NCBI GenBank assembly: GCA_045646965.1 | Contig: JAZRLR010000007.1 | Coordinates: 1 to 53,899 of the forward strand | Reading direction: 5' to 3' | Length of the DNA: 53,899 nucleotides | DNA from: HGM04593 sp045646965 | GTDB taxonomy: Bacteria; Bacteroidota; Bacteroidia; Bacteroidales; Bacteroidaceae | Part shown: positions 24,398 through 33,368 of the stretch, piece after piece | Layout: each line of letters begins with the position of its first letter | Position numbering within the stretch: position 1 is the first letter of the stretch | Program-made: the position numbers and the translations under genes | The notes under the pieces: model-generated | What the model was told of the DNA's origin: nothing | What the model saw: the letters and a program-made list of their open reading frames with translations, nothing else | The model's database searches: none

Positions 24398-26518
24398 TTA
24401 TTTTACCCATTTGTCGAGCCAGTTAAAGAATGTGCGCTGCCACAGGATACCGTTCTGCGGTCTCAACACCCAGTGGTTCTCGTCGGGGAAGAGAAGTAGC
24501 TGTGCCGGCACGCCCTTGAGCTTTGCCGCGTTGAAGGCTGCCATAGATTGTGACGAGAGAATGCGGTAGTCGCGGTCGCCGTGTATGAGCAGAATGGGGG
24601 TGTCCCATTTGTCTACAAAGCGGTGGGGTGAGTTTGAGAACGATTTCTGCACCTGTGCGCTCTTCTCGTGGGGTGCACCGCCGAGGTCCCAGTTTGTGAA
24701 CCAGCTCTCTTCGGTCTCGAAATACTGCTGTTCCATATTGAAGAAGCCGTCGTGGGCGATGAAGGCCTTGAAACGTTTGTTGTGGTGTCCCATCATCCAC
24801 ATAGCGGTGTATCCGCCAAAGCTTGCGCCTATGCAGCCAAGGCGGTCGCTGTCGATGTACTCCTCTTTTGCGATGTCGTCAATTGCGGTGAAGAGGTCTT
24901 TCATACAGGCACCTCCGTAGTCGCCGCTAATCTGCTCGTTCCACTCCGAGCCGAAGCCGGGCAAGCCTCTGCGGTTTGTGGCAACCACCACATAGCCGTT
25001 GGCTGCCATAATGCGGAAGTTCCATCTGTAGCTCCAGAACTGGCTCACAGGTGACTGCGGGCCTCCGTTGCAGAAGAGCAGGGCGGGGTATTTCTTTGTG
25101 GCGTCGAAGTGGGGAGGATACACAATCCACGAGTGCAGGTCTTTGCCGTCGAATGTCTTGCACCAGCGTGCCTCCACTTTTATGTCGTCGAGCTGTGAGA
25201 GTATGTGCTCGTTCTCGGCTGTGAGACGTGCTATGGTGCCGTCGCTCTCTATTGAATAGATATCTGTGGGCTCGCAGAGCGACTGGCGTGTCACGGCGAG
25301 CTTGTCACCGAGGGTGGTCACCGATGTGTAGTCGTAGTCGCCGTCGGTTATCTTTGTGAGCTCGCTCTCGAGTGTGATGTTATAAACCTGTGTTGTGCCG
25401 TGCCAGGTTCCTGTGAAATAGAGGCTTTTAGAGTCGTTTGCCCAGCAGTAGCTGTCTACGTTGCTGTCAAAGAGAATCTCGCCGCTCTTCTTGCCGTCGG
25501 TGAGGTAGCTTTGCTCGCCTGTCGCGAGGTTGAGCACGCAAAGGCGGTTGCGGTCGCTTTCGTAGCCGTCGTGCTCCATACTCAACCAGGCGATGTAGTT
25601 ACCGCAGGGCGAGAATGTGGGTGTGGTGTCGTATCCGTAGTTGGCTGTGGCGTCGTTGCGCTTGCACAGGTTCTCTGTGGCACCGCTTTCTGTGTCATAG
25701 AGGTAGATGTCGGTGTCGGTGCTCACGGTGTACTCTGTGCCTGTCTTTTTTATGCACGAGTAGGCAAGTTTCTTTGAGTCGTTGCTCCAGGCGAGCTGCT
25801 CTGTGCCACCGAAGGGGCGGTTGGGGCAGTCGTATGTGGTGCCGTGGAGAAGGTCACAGCCTTCGTCGATGCTCTTGCCGTCGAATGTGGCGATGAAGGG
25901 GTGAGGCGCGTCGGTTATCCACTCGTCCCAGTGCTTGTACATAAGGTCTTCAACGATGAAGCCTTTGGCTTTGGGCAGGTCGGGGTATTTGTCGGCTGTG
26001 GTCTCTTTTATCTTTATGCGTTTCACAAGCACCACTTTCTCCTCATTGGGCGAGAAGAGGAAACCCTCGATGTCGCTCTTGTCGTTTGTGAGCTGTTTGC
26101 GCTCGCTGCCATCGGGGTTCATCTCCCACACCTGGCTGCTGCCTCCCTCGTTGGAGAGGAACGCTATTTTGCTGCCACCTTTTATCCAGGCTGCGCTTGT
26201 CTCGTTGGCTGCCGTAGTTGTCAGGAGGGTTTTGTTACCGCCGTCGGCGTCCATAATGTTTAATGTGTGGTGGCTCTTGTCGTGCTCCACGCTGTAGTAG
26301 CTTATGCCGTAGATTATTTTACTGCCGTTGGGCGAAATAATGGGCGAGCCCACGCGTCCCATAGCCCACAGGGCCTCGGGTGTCATAATACCGTTCTCAA
26401 TCTTTATGTCCGACTTGCCGATAATTACCGTCGGCTCGTTTTTGGGGCTGTCGGCGCAGCCTGTCAGCATAATGCCTGTCATTGCCATTGCTGCCATAAT
26501 TTTACTTCTTCTCTTCAT
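24398..26518 (-). CDS. S9 family (prolyl oligopeptidase-type) peptidase, lipoprotein, 706 aa
   Basis: The start at 26518 gives a lipoprotein signal (MKRRSKIMAAMAMTGIMLTG followed by Cys). A WD40/TolB-like beta-propeller (about 35-430) with repeats such as GGNKTLLTTTAANETSAAW and MNPDGSERKQLTNDKSD precedes the alpha/beta-hydrolase domain. The catalytic triad is Ser566 in GASFGG, Asp650 in HGDRDYRI and His682 in ENHWV. The family removes dipeptides or cleaves after Pro. It is anchored in the envelope. It is the first gene of the operon with the MFS transporter; a palindrome and a consensus promoter lie upstream. Confidence 0.93.
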   Translation of the reverse strand: MKRRSKIMAAMAMTGIMLTGCADSPKNEPTVIIGKSDIKIENGIMTPEALWAMGRVGSPIISPNGSKIIYGISYYSVEHDKSHHTLNIMDADGGNKTLLTTTAANETSAAWIKGGSKIAFLSNEGGSSQVWEMNPDGSERKQLTNDKSDIEGFLFSPNEEKVVLVKRIKIKETTADKYPDLPKAKGFIVEDLMYKHWDEWITDAPHPFIATFDGKSIDEGCDLLHGTTYDCPNRPFGGTEQLAWSNDSKKLAYSCIKKTGTEYTVSTDTDIYLYDTESGATENLCKRNDATANYGYDTTPTFSPCGNYIAWLSMEHDGYESDRNRLCVLNLATGEQSYLTDGKKSGEILFDSNVDSYCWANDSKSLYFTGTWHGTTQVYNITLESELTKITDGDYDYTSVTTLGDKLAVTRQSLCEPTDIYSIESDGTIARLTAENEHILSQLDDIKVEARWCKTFDGKDLHSWIVYPPHFDATKKYPALLFCNGGPQSPVSQFWSYRWNFRIMAANGYVVVATNRRGLPGFGSEWNEQISGDYGGACMKDLFTAIDDIAKEEYIDSDRLGCIGASFGGYTAMWMMGHHNKRFKAFIAHDGFFNMEQQYFETEESWFTNWDLGGAPHEKSAQVQKSFSNSPHRFVDKWDTPILLIHGDRDYRILSSQSMAAFNAAKLKGVPAQLLLFPDENHWVLRPQNGILWQRTFFNWLDKWVK

Positions 26519-26555
26519 TATTCTTATTTTTATTGTGTGTTTTTGTATGCTTGTT

Positions 26556-26574
26556 GCATAAATATAATTTATGC
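26556..26574. repeat. Palindrome in the leader of the S9 peptidase gene
   Basis: GCATAAAT (26556-26563), ATA, ATTTATGC (26567-26574): perfect 8-bp arms, 38-57 bp upstream of the start codon and just downstream of the promoter. It may be an operator or an mRNA hairpin. Confidence 0.45.
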
Positions 26575-26586
26575 AGTACATTCTTG

Positions 26587-26594
26587 CAAAAATA
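26587..26594 (-). promoter_or_regulatory. Promoter -7 box of the S9 peptidase-MFS operon
   Basis: Minus-strand TATTTTTG followed by C, a full match to TAnnTTTG, predicting a leader of about 65 nt. Confidence 0.65.
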
Positions 26595-26716
26595 AGGATA
26601 AATATTCTATTTTACAATAAGAAGAGGTTTTTTGATTAAATTTTGCCGTGGCTGCGCTCTCCTGTGGCGCAAAATGATGTGCTTGCGAGGCTTGCAGAAG
26701 TTGTGCAGGGTGATAA

Positions 26717-26753
26717 AAAAGAGGCGCTTTTATGTTTGTCACATAAAAGCGCC
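26717..26753 (-). terminator. Terminator of rmuC
   Basis: GGCGCTTTTATGT (26723-26735) pairs with ACATAAAAGCGCC (26741-26753); on the minus strand TCTTTTTTATC follows. Confidence 0.88.
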
Positions 26754-26759
26754 GTGAGC

Positions 26760-28160
26760 TTACTCTATGCTTGTCGCAGAGTCTATCTGCCTGATGGGGT
26801 TTTTGATATTTTGTTTTGCGCCGAGCTTTTGCAGTTTTGCGCAGGTCTGCAGTATGCTCTGTCCGCCGGGGAGCAGTTTCTTCTCGCCCTCCTCGAACGA
26901 TTTCTGCGCATCTTTTATGGCTTTTCCTATGCCATCGTAGCTCTTCATAAACTTGCCCACTCGGTCGAGTATCTCGTTGGCGAGCTCGTACACCTTCTCG
27001 TGGTTCTCGGCCTGTGCAATTTGTGTCCAGGTGAGGTTTATCATTCTCAACGCGGCAAAGAGTGTCTGCTCGTCGGCGATGAAGACGTTCATCTCCATAG
27101 CCTTGCGCCAGAGGTCGGGCTGTGTGTTCAGTGCGGTCCACAAAGCGCCTGTGTGGGGGACAAACATAATCACATAGTCCATCTTCACTTTGGGGGCTTT
27201 TATATAAGATGAGTAGTCTTTCTTGGAGAGCTCCTTAACGTGCTTCTGTATGCTGTCGATGTGTGCCTTCAGGTGTTTCTGACGCTCCTCCTCGTTCTCG
27301 GCATTTACGTAGTCCATAAAGGCTGTGAGCGATACTTTGGAGTCTATGATAACCTCGCGGCTGCTGTCGATGTGCATAATGACGTCGGGGCGCAGGTTAC
27401 CGCCGGTGTCGGTTCTCACCACATTGCCCGCCGCGTCGCGTATGGTGGCCTGTATGTCGTAGTGTACGCCTTGTGTGAGGCCTTGCGACTCGAGCAACTC
27501 GCCGAGCACACGTTCGCCCCAGTCGCCCTGTACCTTGCTCTTGTGCTTGAACACGCGCGCGAGTTCATCGGCGCTCTCCTTGGCTGCAGCGCTGTGTTTC
27601 ATCATATTTTCGAGGTTGGCTTTCATTTCGCTGCTCAACTCGGTTTGCTTCAGGGTGCTGTCGTTCATTGTCTGTTTCATCTTCTCGATGGTCTCGCGCA
27701 AGGGATTTACAATCTGTCCCAGGTTGCTGTTGCTCGACTCGGCAAACTCCTTTTGTCGCTGCTTGAGCATATCGTCGGTGGCGCTTTTCACTTGCGCTGT
27801 GACCTTTGCCATAGTTTCTTCAAAGAGCTCCTGCTGTGCCTTCATTGCCTGCTCGTGTCTTTTCTCCTGCGCAGCCATTGCGTCGCGTGTCTGTTTTTCG
27901 GCGTCGCTTTTCACCTCGGCAATGCGTTTGTCGCAGTCGGCTTTTATGCTTTCTATCTGCTCTTTGGCATCGTTCTTTACGTTTGCCATCTGCTGCTGAA
28001 GGTTCGACGAGAGGAGTTCGGCGTTTGCCTTCTCTCCGTTGAGCTGCCATTCGAGTTTGTCGATGGTGCTCTGCTGCTCTCTGTTTCTGCCGCGTGCAAT
28101 ACCCAGGCCGATGAATATGCCCAATGCCACTCCCACGATAATTGCGATTATGATTTCCAT
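26760..28160 (-). CDS. rmuC: DNA recombination protein RmuC, 466 aa
   Basis: Residues 1-23 form a membrane anchor (MEIIIAIIVGVALGIFIGLG), 30-200 a long coiled coil, and the RmuC nuclease-like domain runs from about 205: VQGDWGERVLGELLESQGLT, LRPDVIMHIDSSREVIIDSK and VIMFVPHTGALWTALNTQPD. RmuC limits recombination at inverted repeats and is related to restriction-type endonucleases; its biochemical activity is not well defined. Length is normal. It is a single unit with a terminator. Confidence 0.94.
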   Translation of the reverse strand: MEIIIAIIVGVALGIFIGLGIARGRNREQQSTIDKLEWQLNGEKANAELLSSNLQQQMANVKNDAKEQIESIKADCDKRIAEVKSDAEKQTRDAMAAQEKRHEQAMKAQQELFEETMAKVTAQVKSATDDMLKQRQKEFAESSNSNLGQIVNPLRETIEKMKQTMNDSTLKQTELSSEMKANLENMMKHSAAAKESADELARVFKHKSKVQGDWGERVLGELLESQGLTQGVHYDIQATIRDAAGNVVRTDTGGNLRPDVIMHIDSSREVIIDSKVSLTAFMDYVNAENEEERQKHLKAHIDSIQKHVKELSKKDYSSYIKAPKVKMDYVIMFVPHTGALWTALNTQPDLWRKAMEMNVFIADEQTLFAALRMINLTWTQIAQAENHEKVYELANEILDRVGKFMKSYDGIGKAIKDAQKSFEEGEKKLLPGGQSILQTCAKLQKLGAKQNIKNPIRQIDSATSIE

Positions 28161-28504
28161 AGTATATCTGTTTTTTTGAAATTTGTTTCCTAATTTTATT
28201 GTAAAGTTACATCAAGTTGTTGAAAAATCAACTATCTTCGTTTGATTTTCTGCAAGAGTGCAGGTGTCTCTTTGTAATTTGGTTATTATATGTTTTATGT
28301 TTTGCGAGTGCAAAGTAAATTACTTTCTGTGCAGCCTTTGTGCACAGGTGATTTTTTTTATCAGCCCTGCATCTTTAAAAAATAGGTATCGCCTCCGCGC
28401 ACCTGCCGCGTTACTTTTATGTGGGTTTCGTTCATAGAAATAGGTGAAACGACAACCTGCGCTTCTGTGCCTTGTGCTACCTTTGCCTATATAATTTTAA
28501 AACA
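28161..28504. other. 344-bp divergent gap between rmuC and the small GIY-YIG-like gene
   Basis: It contains a consensus box TACCTTTG (28478-28485) for the plus-strand gene. For rmuC only weak candidates are visible on the minus strand, such as TTACTTTG near 28311. No other gene is supported. Confidence 0.5.
28478..28485 (+). promoter_or_regulatory. Promoter -7 box of the small GIY-YIG-like gene
   Basis: TACCTTTG followed by C. It overlaps a longer frame extension and therefore supports the ATG at 28505 as the true start, with a leader of about 15 nt. Confidence 0.65.
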
Positions 28505-28843
28505 ATGGAAGAATATTTCGATTGCCGAGATTGCACGGCCGAGGAGGTTCTCTCTCTCTTGTATGAAAAGCTCCCTTGGCTGCGGCGTGACAGAAAAAAA
28601 CGTAAGGCGGTGTATATAGGGGCTACGGGCGACGTGGCAAAGAGGGCGCGGGAGCATCGCATTACCCCCGACAAGGTTTTCTTTTGTGCCTTGACAGCGC
28701 ATCGCAGAGTTGCGGCCAAAGTGGAGTGGCTTGCCCGGGAGCGGGGTTTTAATATAGGTAAAGTGGAGTGGGGAGGCAACGGCACAAATAGCTTTTCGCG
28801 TTACGTCTATGCCTATGAAATAACAAAAAACAGCAGGCAGTGA
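28505..28843 (+). CDS. Small GIY-YIG-like protein, 112 aa
   Basis: RKAVYIGATGDVAKRAREHR (residues 33-52) resembles the second half of the GIY-YIG nuclease core, YIG-x-T-x(n)-R-x-x-E/Q-H, with Tyr37, Arg47 and His51. AAKVEWLARERG supplies a Glu (74) at about the right spacing. The first GIY strand is not evident; residues 1-32 (MEEYFDCRDCTAEEVLSLLY onwards) look helical with two Cys. It is therefore either a divergent GIY-YIG endonuclease or a degenerate relative. It is a single gene with its own promoter and no visible partner. Confidence 0.6.
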   Translation: MEEYFDCRDCTAEEVLSLLYEKLPWLRRDRKKRKAVYIGATGDVAKRAREHRITPDKVFFCALTAHRRVAAKVEWLARERGFNIGKVEWGGNGTNSFSRYVYAYEITKNSRQ

Positions 28844-28980
28844 GTGCTTGCGGTGTGTTTTCAAATTTCTGCGTTGTGCGGGAAGAATGAAATTTGATGC
28901 CCCCCCCTGTTTCTCCGCTTTTGAATAGAAGGATATTCCCCTCGCCTGCACTATGAGCACCTGAAGATTCATTCAAATTC

Positions 28981-29016
28981 AAGAGAAAGAGTGAGCCACG
29001 GCTCACTCTTTCTCTT
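28981..29016. repeat. Perfect 16-bp inverted repeat overlapping the 3' end of the DUF4954 gene
   Basis: AAGAGAAAGAGTGAGC (28981-28996) and GCTCACTCTTTCTCTT (29001-29016) flank CACG. The right arm encodes the last codons and the stop of the minus-strand gene. The pyrimidine-rich arm may serve as a terminator on the minus strand although no separate T run follows. Confidence 0.6.
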
Positions 29017-31213
29017 GAATAATCTTTTTCAGTTCCTCAATTTTTTTTATGTTTTCTGCACTCTCTTCGCGCACGGCGTTTACAAAGCTGTTATCTTCGA
29101 CTTTGCCGTAAATGGCAAGGCTCTCCTCGGTGTTGCGGCAGGTAGAGGCGCGGAAGGGGTTGTCGTGGTCTTTCTTACGCGAGCGATATACCCGCTCACA
29201 TATTTCGCGTTGTATGCGCTCGGCGTGTGTCAGGGCTTGCAGCCACAGCTCGCTTGTCATTGCATCGGTGTCAAAAACCGTGCATAGTGCGTGGAGAGCG
29301 TGGCGCAGTTTGTCGGCGGGGTAGCGCTTCCACAGCTCGTTGTAGCGGCCGTGTATGGCTTCCCACGAGTCGAGTGTGCCGTCGCATATATCCTTGCGCA
29401 AAGTGTCAATGTCACTGCTCTTGACAAGCTGTCCGCCGAGGTTTATCCACTCTTCGCTGCACTCCTCGCTCTTGTAGCCTGTCGAGAGAAGTGTGACAGC
29501 CTTCTCCCCGTCGTTCAGCACGCAACTCACGGCGTAGTGTATGAGCATATCGCCGTAGGCGTGGTAGGCGTCATAGGCCTTGAGTATCTGCACGGGGCGT
29601 CGGCTGTTTTCCATCCCTTCGGCCAGAATTGTGAGGCTGTCCACTGCTTTGCGGTCGCCGCGTAGCAGGCTGCGTCCTATATTTGCGAGTGAGAGCTCGT
29701 CGTGCTGTGAGACTTGGGGCTCGTCTGTGGCTTTCAGGTGTGCTTTTGCCGTCCACAGTTCGAGGAGTGTGCGTGCTTTCACTACCTCCTGCATAGTGTC
29801 GGGCGCAAAAGTGTCGAACTCGATGTTCTGCACCTTGGTGATGCGCTTGTCGCGTGCGTGGTATTTGCGGGTGTTGCGTGCCAGGGCATACATATTGTAG
29901 AGCCACCAGTAAGCGGGCATCACCTCGAGTCGGTCGGCCGATACATTGTTATTTACCAGGGCAAATGGCAGGGAGATATTCATCTCGGAGGGGAAATCGC
30001 CCTTTGCAAGCAGAGTGAACGAGGCAAATCGGCTCGAGTGTTTCACCGACGAGCAGAGCCCCGGCCAGAAACCTCGCCCTGCCGACAGCTCGCCGTCGTT
30101 GGTGCGGCTGTTGTGGTTGCTGCCTATTGTGGCTCCTGCTGCCATATTGCTCTGTCCCATAATAACCGAGGAGATAAGGAACGAGTTGTTGTGGTGCTGC
30201 TCGTGTCCGGGGAAGATGAGGTTGTTCAGAACCTCGCAGCACGAGATGGTGCTGTTATCACCCATAATGGAGTTTATGAGGCGGGCGCCATATTTGAAGT
30301 TCGAGTTGTTTCCTAGAATAAATTTCACCGCCGTGCACGAGTAGAATATGCGGCAGCCGTAGCCCACGATGCCGTTTACAAGAATCACGTTCTCGCCTAT
30401 CTGTGTGGGCTCGTCGTTCGATGAGTTTATGGTGATATTCTTGAGCTTCGACGCTCCTTTTATGTAGCAGTCGGTGCCAATCTTCACATCCTTTACAATG
30501 GAGGTGTTTTTTATTATGCAGCGTTCGCCTATCTCGCCATAGTATCCGCGGTGGTGGTCGGCGCAGTTCTGCGTTATCTGTTGCAGACGCTCCTGCAGCG
30601 TGGTGTCATCGACATATTTGCCCCACAGGTAGGCGTCGGCTGGTATCATTCCGTCGAAGGGAATCACAGAGCGCGTCCCCGTCTCGTTCATAATTTCCAA
30701 ACGCACGCGCACCGTTTCGGGCTCGCCGTCTTTCACTATGCCGTTGCCAAACTTGGCGTGGTCGGTGGCCGACATCTCCTGTATGTTGAAAAGCATACTA
30801 TGGGCACCTATGATGTAGTGCGAGAGGTAGTGAACGTCGTGTATGGCACAGTCGTCGCCTATGTCGCAGGAGTGTATGCTCGAGTTTGTGATGCCCACAG
30901 GCAAACGCAGGTCGTGAAACTGCAGCGCCCCGTGGCATACACGTCCTATGCGCACCGTACCATAGAATTTATTGTCTTTTATCATTGCGGGGTTGAACTC
31001 GTCGCTCACCCACACCTTGTCCCACGACGATGCGCTGTTATTATTTTTTACAAGCTGCTCAATCTCGTCGCTGCGCAGGTGGCGCCAGCCCGCGGCGGGC
31101 TCCTTCACCTGGCGGTTGCGTATATAGTATTTGTCCTTTCCTTCGGGCAGATATTTGGGGTCTATCCATCCGTCGCTCAATGCGGTGGGCGGAAGCAGGG
31201 TTACTCGTTCCAT
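29003..31213 (-). CDS. DUF4954 family protein with a left-handed beta-helix region, 736 aa
   Basis: Starts MERVTLLPPTALSDGWIDPK. Residues about 80-420 hold hexapeptide-type repeats (IGDDCAIHDVHYLSHYIIG, IGERCIIKNTSIVKDVKIG, IGENVILVNGIVGYGCRIF), the signature of left-handed beta-helix acyl/nucleotidyltransferase-like folds. SNHNSRTNDGELSAGRGFWP and the family-wide order fit DUF4954, found mainly in Bacteroidetes and spirochaetes. No signal peptide, so cytoplasmic. By fold it may be a sugar-nucleotide or acyl transferase, but no activity is established. It is divergent from the cyclophilin gene. Confidence 0.85.
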   Translation of the reverse strand: MERVTLLPPTALSDGWIDPKYLPEGKDKYYIRNRQVKEPAAGWRHLRSDEIEQLVKNNNSASSWDKVWVSDEFNPAMIKDNKFYGTVRIGRVCHGALQFHDLRLPVGITNSSIHSCDIGDDCAIHDVHYLSHYIIGAHSMLFNIQEMSATDHAKFGNGIVKDGEPETVRVRLEIMNETGTRSVIPFDGMIPADAYLWGKYVDDTTLQERLQQITQNCADHHRGYYGEIGERCIIKNTSIVKDVKIGTDCYIKGASKLKNITINSSNDEPTQIGENVILVNGIVGYGCRIFYSCTAVKFILGNNSNFKYGARLINSIMGDNSTISCCEVLNNLIFPGHEQHHNNSFLISSVIMGQSNMAAGATIGSNHNSRTNDGELSAGRGFWPGLCSSVKHSSRFASFTLLAKGDFPSEMNISLPFALVNNNVSADRLEVMPAYWWLYNMYALARNTRKYHARDKRITKVQNIEFDTFAPDTMQEVVKARTLLELWTAKAHLKATDEPQVSQHDELSLANIGRSLLRGDRKAVDSLTILAEGMENSRRPVQILKAYDAYHAYGDMLIHYAVSCVLNDGEKAVTLLSTGYKSEECSEEWINLGGQLVKSSDIDTLRKDICDGTLDSWEAIHGRYNELWKRYPADKLRHALHALCTVFDTDAMTSELWLQALTHAERIQREICERVYRSRKKDHDNPFRASTCRNTEESLAIYGKVEDNSFVNAVREESAENIKKIEELKKIIQEKE

Positions 31214-31572
31214 AGTAGTGTATATTTATGATATATAAAAACGAAACCGAGTGTGATATATTGTGTTGCACAGAGCTATTTTATACAGTTTCTGATAAAA
31301 CGCAGATTCAACTAATGAATATAGCGGGAAAAGATTTTGTAAAACATTAAAAAATATCGAGGGTTTGGAAATTTCTTTATATTTTTGTAAGCGGTATCGT
31401 TTCTGTAATCTGCTTCTGTAAAATAACCGATGAGTTTGTTTAACGTGATAAGAATGTATCGAACAAATGATTTGGGAAGAGAGTTTGATTTCTTACTTCA
31501 AACGATATATTTGATTTATTATTAACAAATTAGAATTTAATTGCGTTTGCAAGTTAAACTTGGTTGAATATT
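31214..31572. other. 359-bp divergent gap between DUF4954 and the cyclophilin gene
   Basis: It holds a very good plus-strand promoter (31484-31513) and a second possible -7 box TATTTTTG at 31380-31387, so the cyclophilin gene may have two start sites. No coding sequence is supported. Confidence 0.55.
31484..31513 (+). promoter_or_regulatory. Promoter of the cyclophilin gene
   Basis: TTTG (31484-31487), 18 bp spacer, TATATTTG (31506-31513): both Bacteroidetes elements at the expected distance, about 55 bp upstream of the ATG. Confidence 0.75.
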
Positions 31573-32316
31573 ATGGCAAAAGTTAAGATTTCAACAACTA
31601 TGGGCGACATCACAGTGCGCCTTTACGACGAGACTCCTCTCCATCGCGATAATTTCCTGAAACTTGCTTCGGAGGGCTTTTTCAACGGAACCTTGTTTCA
31701 TCGCGTGATAAAGGATTTTATGATTCAGGGAGGTGATCCCGAGAGCAAAGGCGCTCCCGCAGGCAAGAACCTGGGAAGTGGCGGCCCCGGCTATAACGTG
31801 CCTGCCGAGATTCAGCCTGCGACACTCTTTCACAAGCGCGGCGCATTGAGCGCGGCCCGTCTCGGCGACGAGGTGAATCCTATGAAAGAGAGCAGTGGTA
31901 GCCAGTTCTATATTGTGTGGGGAAAGGTTTACAAAGCAGCCGAACTCAAACAGCTCGAGCACCAGATGAAGATGCAGCAAGAGCAGAGTATCTTCAACGC
32001 GCTTGCCGCCGAGCACCGCGAGGAGATTATGAATCTCCGCCGCAATCGTGACCGCGACGGCCTGATGCAGCTTCAGGAGAAGTTGGGTAATATGGCTATG
32101 GCAAAGAGCAAAGAGATAGGAAATCCCGCTTTCACACAGGAGCAGGCAGATGTTTACACCACACAGGGCGGCACCCCCTTCCTCGACGGTGCATACACCG
32201 TATTTGGCGAGGTAGAAGAGGGGCTCGATGTCGTTGAGGCTATTCAAAAGGTAGAGACCTCAATGGGCGACCGCCCCAAGAGCGACGTGGTGATGAACGT
32301 AGCTGTGATAGATTAA
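31573..32316 (+). CDS. Cyclophilin-type peptidyl-prolyl cis-trans isomerase, 247 aa, with insertion
   Basis: The cyclophilin core is clear: NGTLFHRVIKDFMIQGGDP (active-site Arg), GALSAARLGDEVNPM, SSGSQFYIVWGK and PFLDGAYTVFGEVEEGLDVV. About 75 mostly helical, Gln/Met-rich residues (roughly 117-190) are inserted between the SQFYIV strand and the FLDG strand. I recall similar insertions in Bacteroidales homologues. There is no signal peptide, so it is cytoplasmic. ATG at 31573 is preferred over the in-frame TTG at 31564. A terminator follows at 32390. Confidence 0.92.
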   Translation: MAKVKISTTMGDITVRLYDETPLHRDNFLKLASEGFFNGTLFHRVIKDFMIQGGDPESKGAPAGKNLGSGGPGYNVPAEIQPATLFHKRGALSAARLGDEVNPMKESSGSQFYIVWGKVYKAAELKQLEHQMKMQQEQSIFNALAAEHREEIMNLRRNRDRDGLMQLQEKLGNMAMAKSKEIGNPAFTQEQADVYTTQGGTPFLDGAYTVFGEVEEGLDVVEAIQKVETSMGDRPKSDVVMNVAVID

Positions 32317-32389
32317 TCGCATTTATTTTTTTCTTTGTGCCGCGGCGGTAGTGTAATACTTTCACAAGTCGTTGGCATTTAAATAGTAA

Positions 32390-32424
32390 AAGAGGGTTAT
32401 CCTTTGGGGATAACCCTCTTAAAG
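32390..32424 (+). terminator. Terminator after the cyclophilin gene
   Basis: AAGAGGGTTATCC (32390-32402) pairs with GGATAACCCTCTT (32408-32420). It is followed by only weakly T-rich sequence; on the minus strand AAAAT-rich sequence also allows use by the convergent gene. Confidence 0.6.
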
Positions 32425-32506
32425 TATTCTTAAACAAGAATCTTTTGCGAAATATAAATGCTGTACAGAAAGCTACGAAACGCCCTACCGCAGTGCGTGA
32501 AAAGAA

Positions 32507-33346
32507 CTATTCCCTGTATCGCTTGGTTACGGCTGCGTAGCCGCAGCGGCGGCAGAGGGGCTCCACGGCTGTGTGACGGGTGAATCCCTCGTATATGGCT
32601 TGCGCGCGCGGCGATGATAGAATCTCCTGCAAAGGGGTGTGGAACAGGTTGCCGAGGTTTATATCCCCTGCGTGGTCGAGACAGCAGGGTACCACGGTGC
32701 CATCTACAAGAACTCCTATCTGGTTCCTTATCGCATAGCAGAAGATTTTTTCTTCGGCATACTCGTTGCGTGCGGCGTCGGGCCACTCAAACATCTTGTC
32801 ATACTCAAGGTATATCTTGTCGGCAAGTTTCCAACCGTTGCTTTGTATCTTCCACGGGGTGGGAATGTGGCGGGCGATGAGGCTTGTGAGCGTGTCGTTG
32901 GTGCTCTCGTACCCACCCTGATTCCAAAAGCGCAACACGATGATTATTCCGCTCGAGGCGGCTTTTGTGGCAAACTGCATCACGCTGTCTATATACTCTG
33001 CTGCGTCTTCTTTGTTATTTCCTTCGTGTGAGTGAAGCGAAATCTGCATCTTGTAGGGCTTTGCTTCTATCACCCCCTCGGCTTGCGAGAGCAGTGTGCC
33101 GTTGGTTGTGAGTACCGGCACAAAACCTTTTGCGCGCGCCGTCTCTATGAAGAGAGGCAGCTGCGGGTGCATCATCGGCTCGCCCATCAGGTGAAAATAG
33201 AGAAATTGTATCTCTCCCTGCAGGCGGTCGGTGAGGGTGTCGAACTCCTCGAATGTGAGTCGGCGTTTCTTTCTGTCGGTCTTGGGGCAGAACACGCAGT
33301 TGAGGTTGCATATATTTGTTATTTCAAGATAGCAGCGCGATATCAT
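32507..33346 (-). CDS. Radical SAM protein with SPASM-like C-terminus, 279 aa
   Basis: C13-x3-C17-x2-C20 (EITNICNLNCVFCPKTDRK) binds the SAM-cleaving 4Fe-4S cluster. QFLYFHLMGEPMMHPQLP is the GGEP-like SAM contact and PVLTTNGTLLS the next strand. The C-terminus has VLVDGTVVPCCLDHAGDINL and LCRRCGYA, the Cys pattern of SPASM/Twitch auxiliary-cluster domains. Such enzymes modify peptides, sugars or proteins. No peptide precursor or partner is adjacent, so the substrate is open. It is the last core-like gene before the repeat-rich accessory DNA. Confidence 0.9.
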   Translation of the reverse strand: MISRCYLEITNICNLNCVFCPKTDRKKRRLTFEEFDTLTDRLQGEIQFLYFHLMGEPMMHPQLPLFIETARAKGFVPVLTTNGTLLSQAEGVIEAKPYKMQISLHSHEGNNKEDAAEYIDSVMQFATKAASSGIIIVLRFWNQGGYESTNDTLTSLIARHIPTPWKIQSNGWKLADKIYLEYDKMFEWPDAARNEYAEEKIFCYAIRNQIGVLVDGTVVPCCLDHAGDINLGNLFHTPLQEILSSPRAQAIYEGFTRHTAVEPLCRRCGYAAVTKRYRE

Positions 33347-33368
33347 TGTACAATTATTCTCAATACTG

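Noticed and set aside
29003..31213. Long plus-strand frames opposite the DUF4954 gene (for example 30551-31231)
   Set aside because: Antisense shadows without motifs; the minus-strand hexapeptide repeats are clear.
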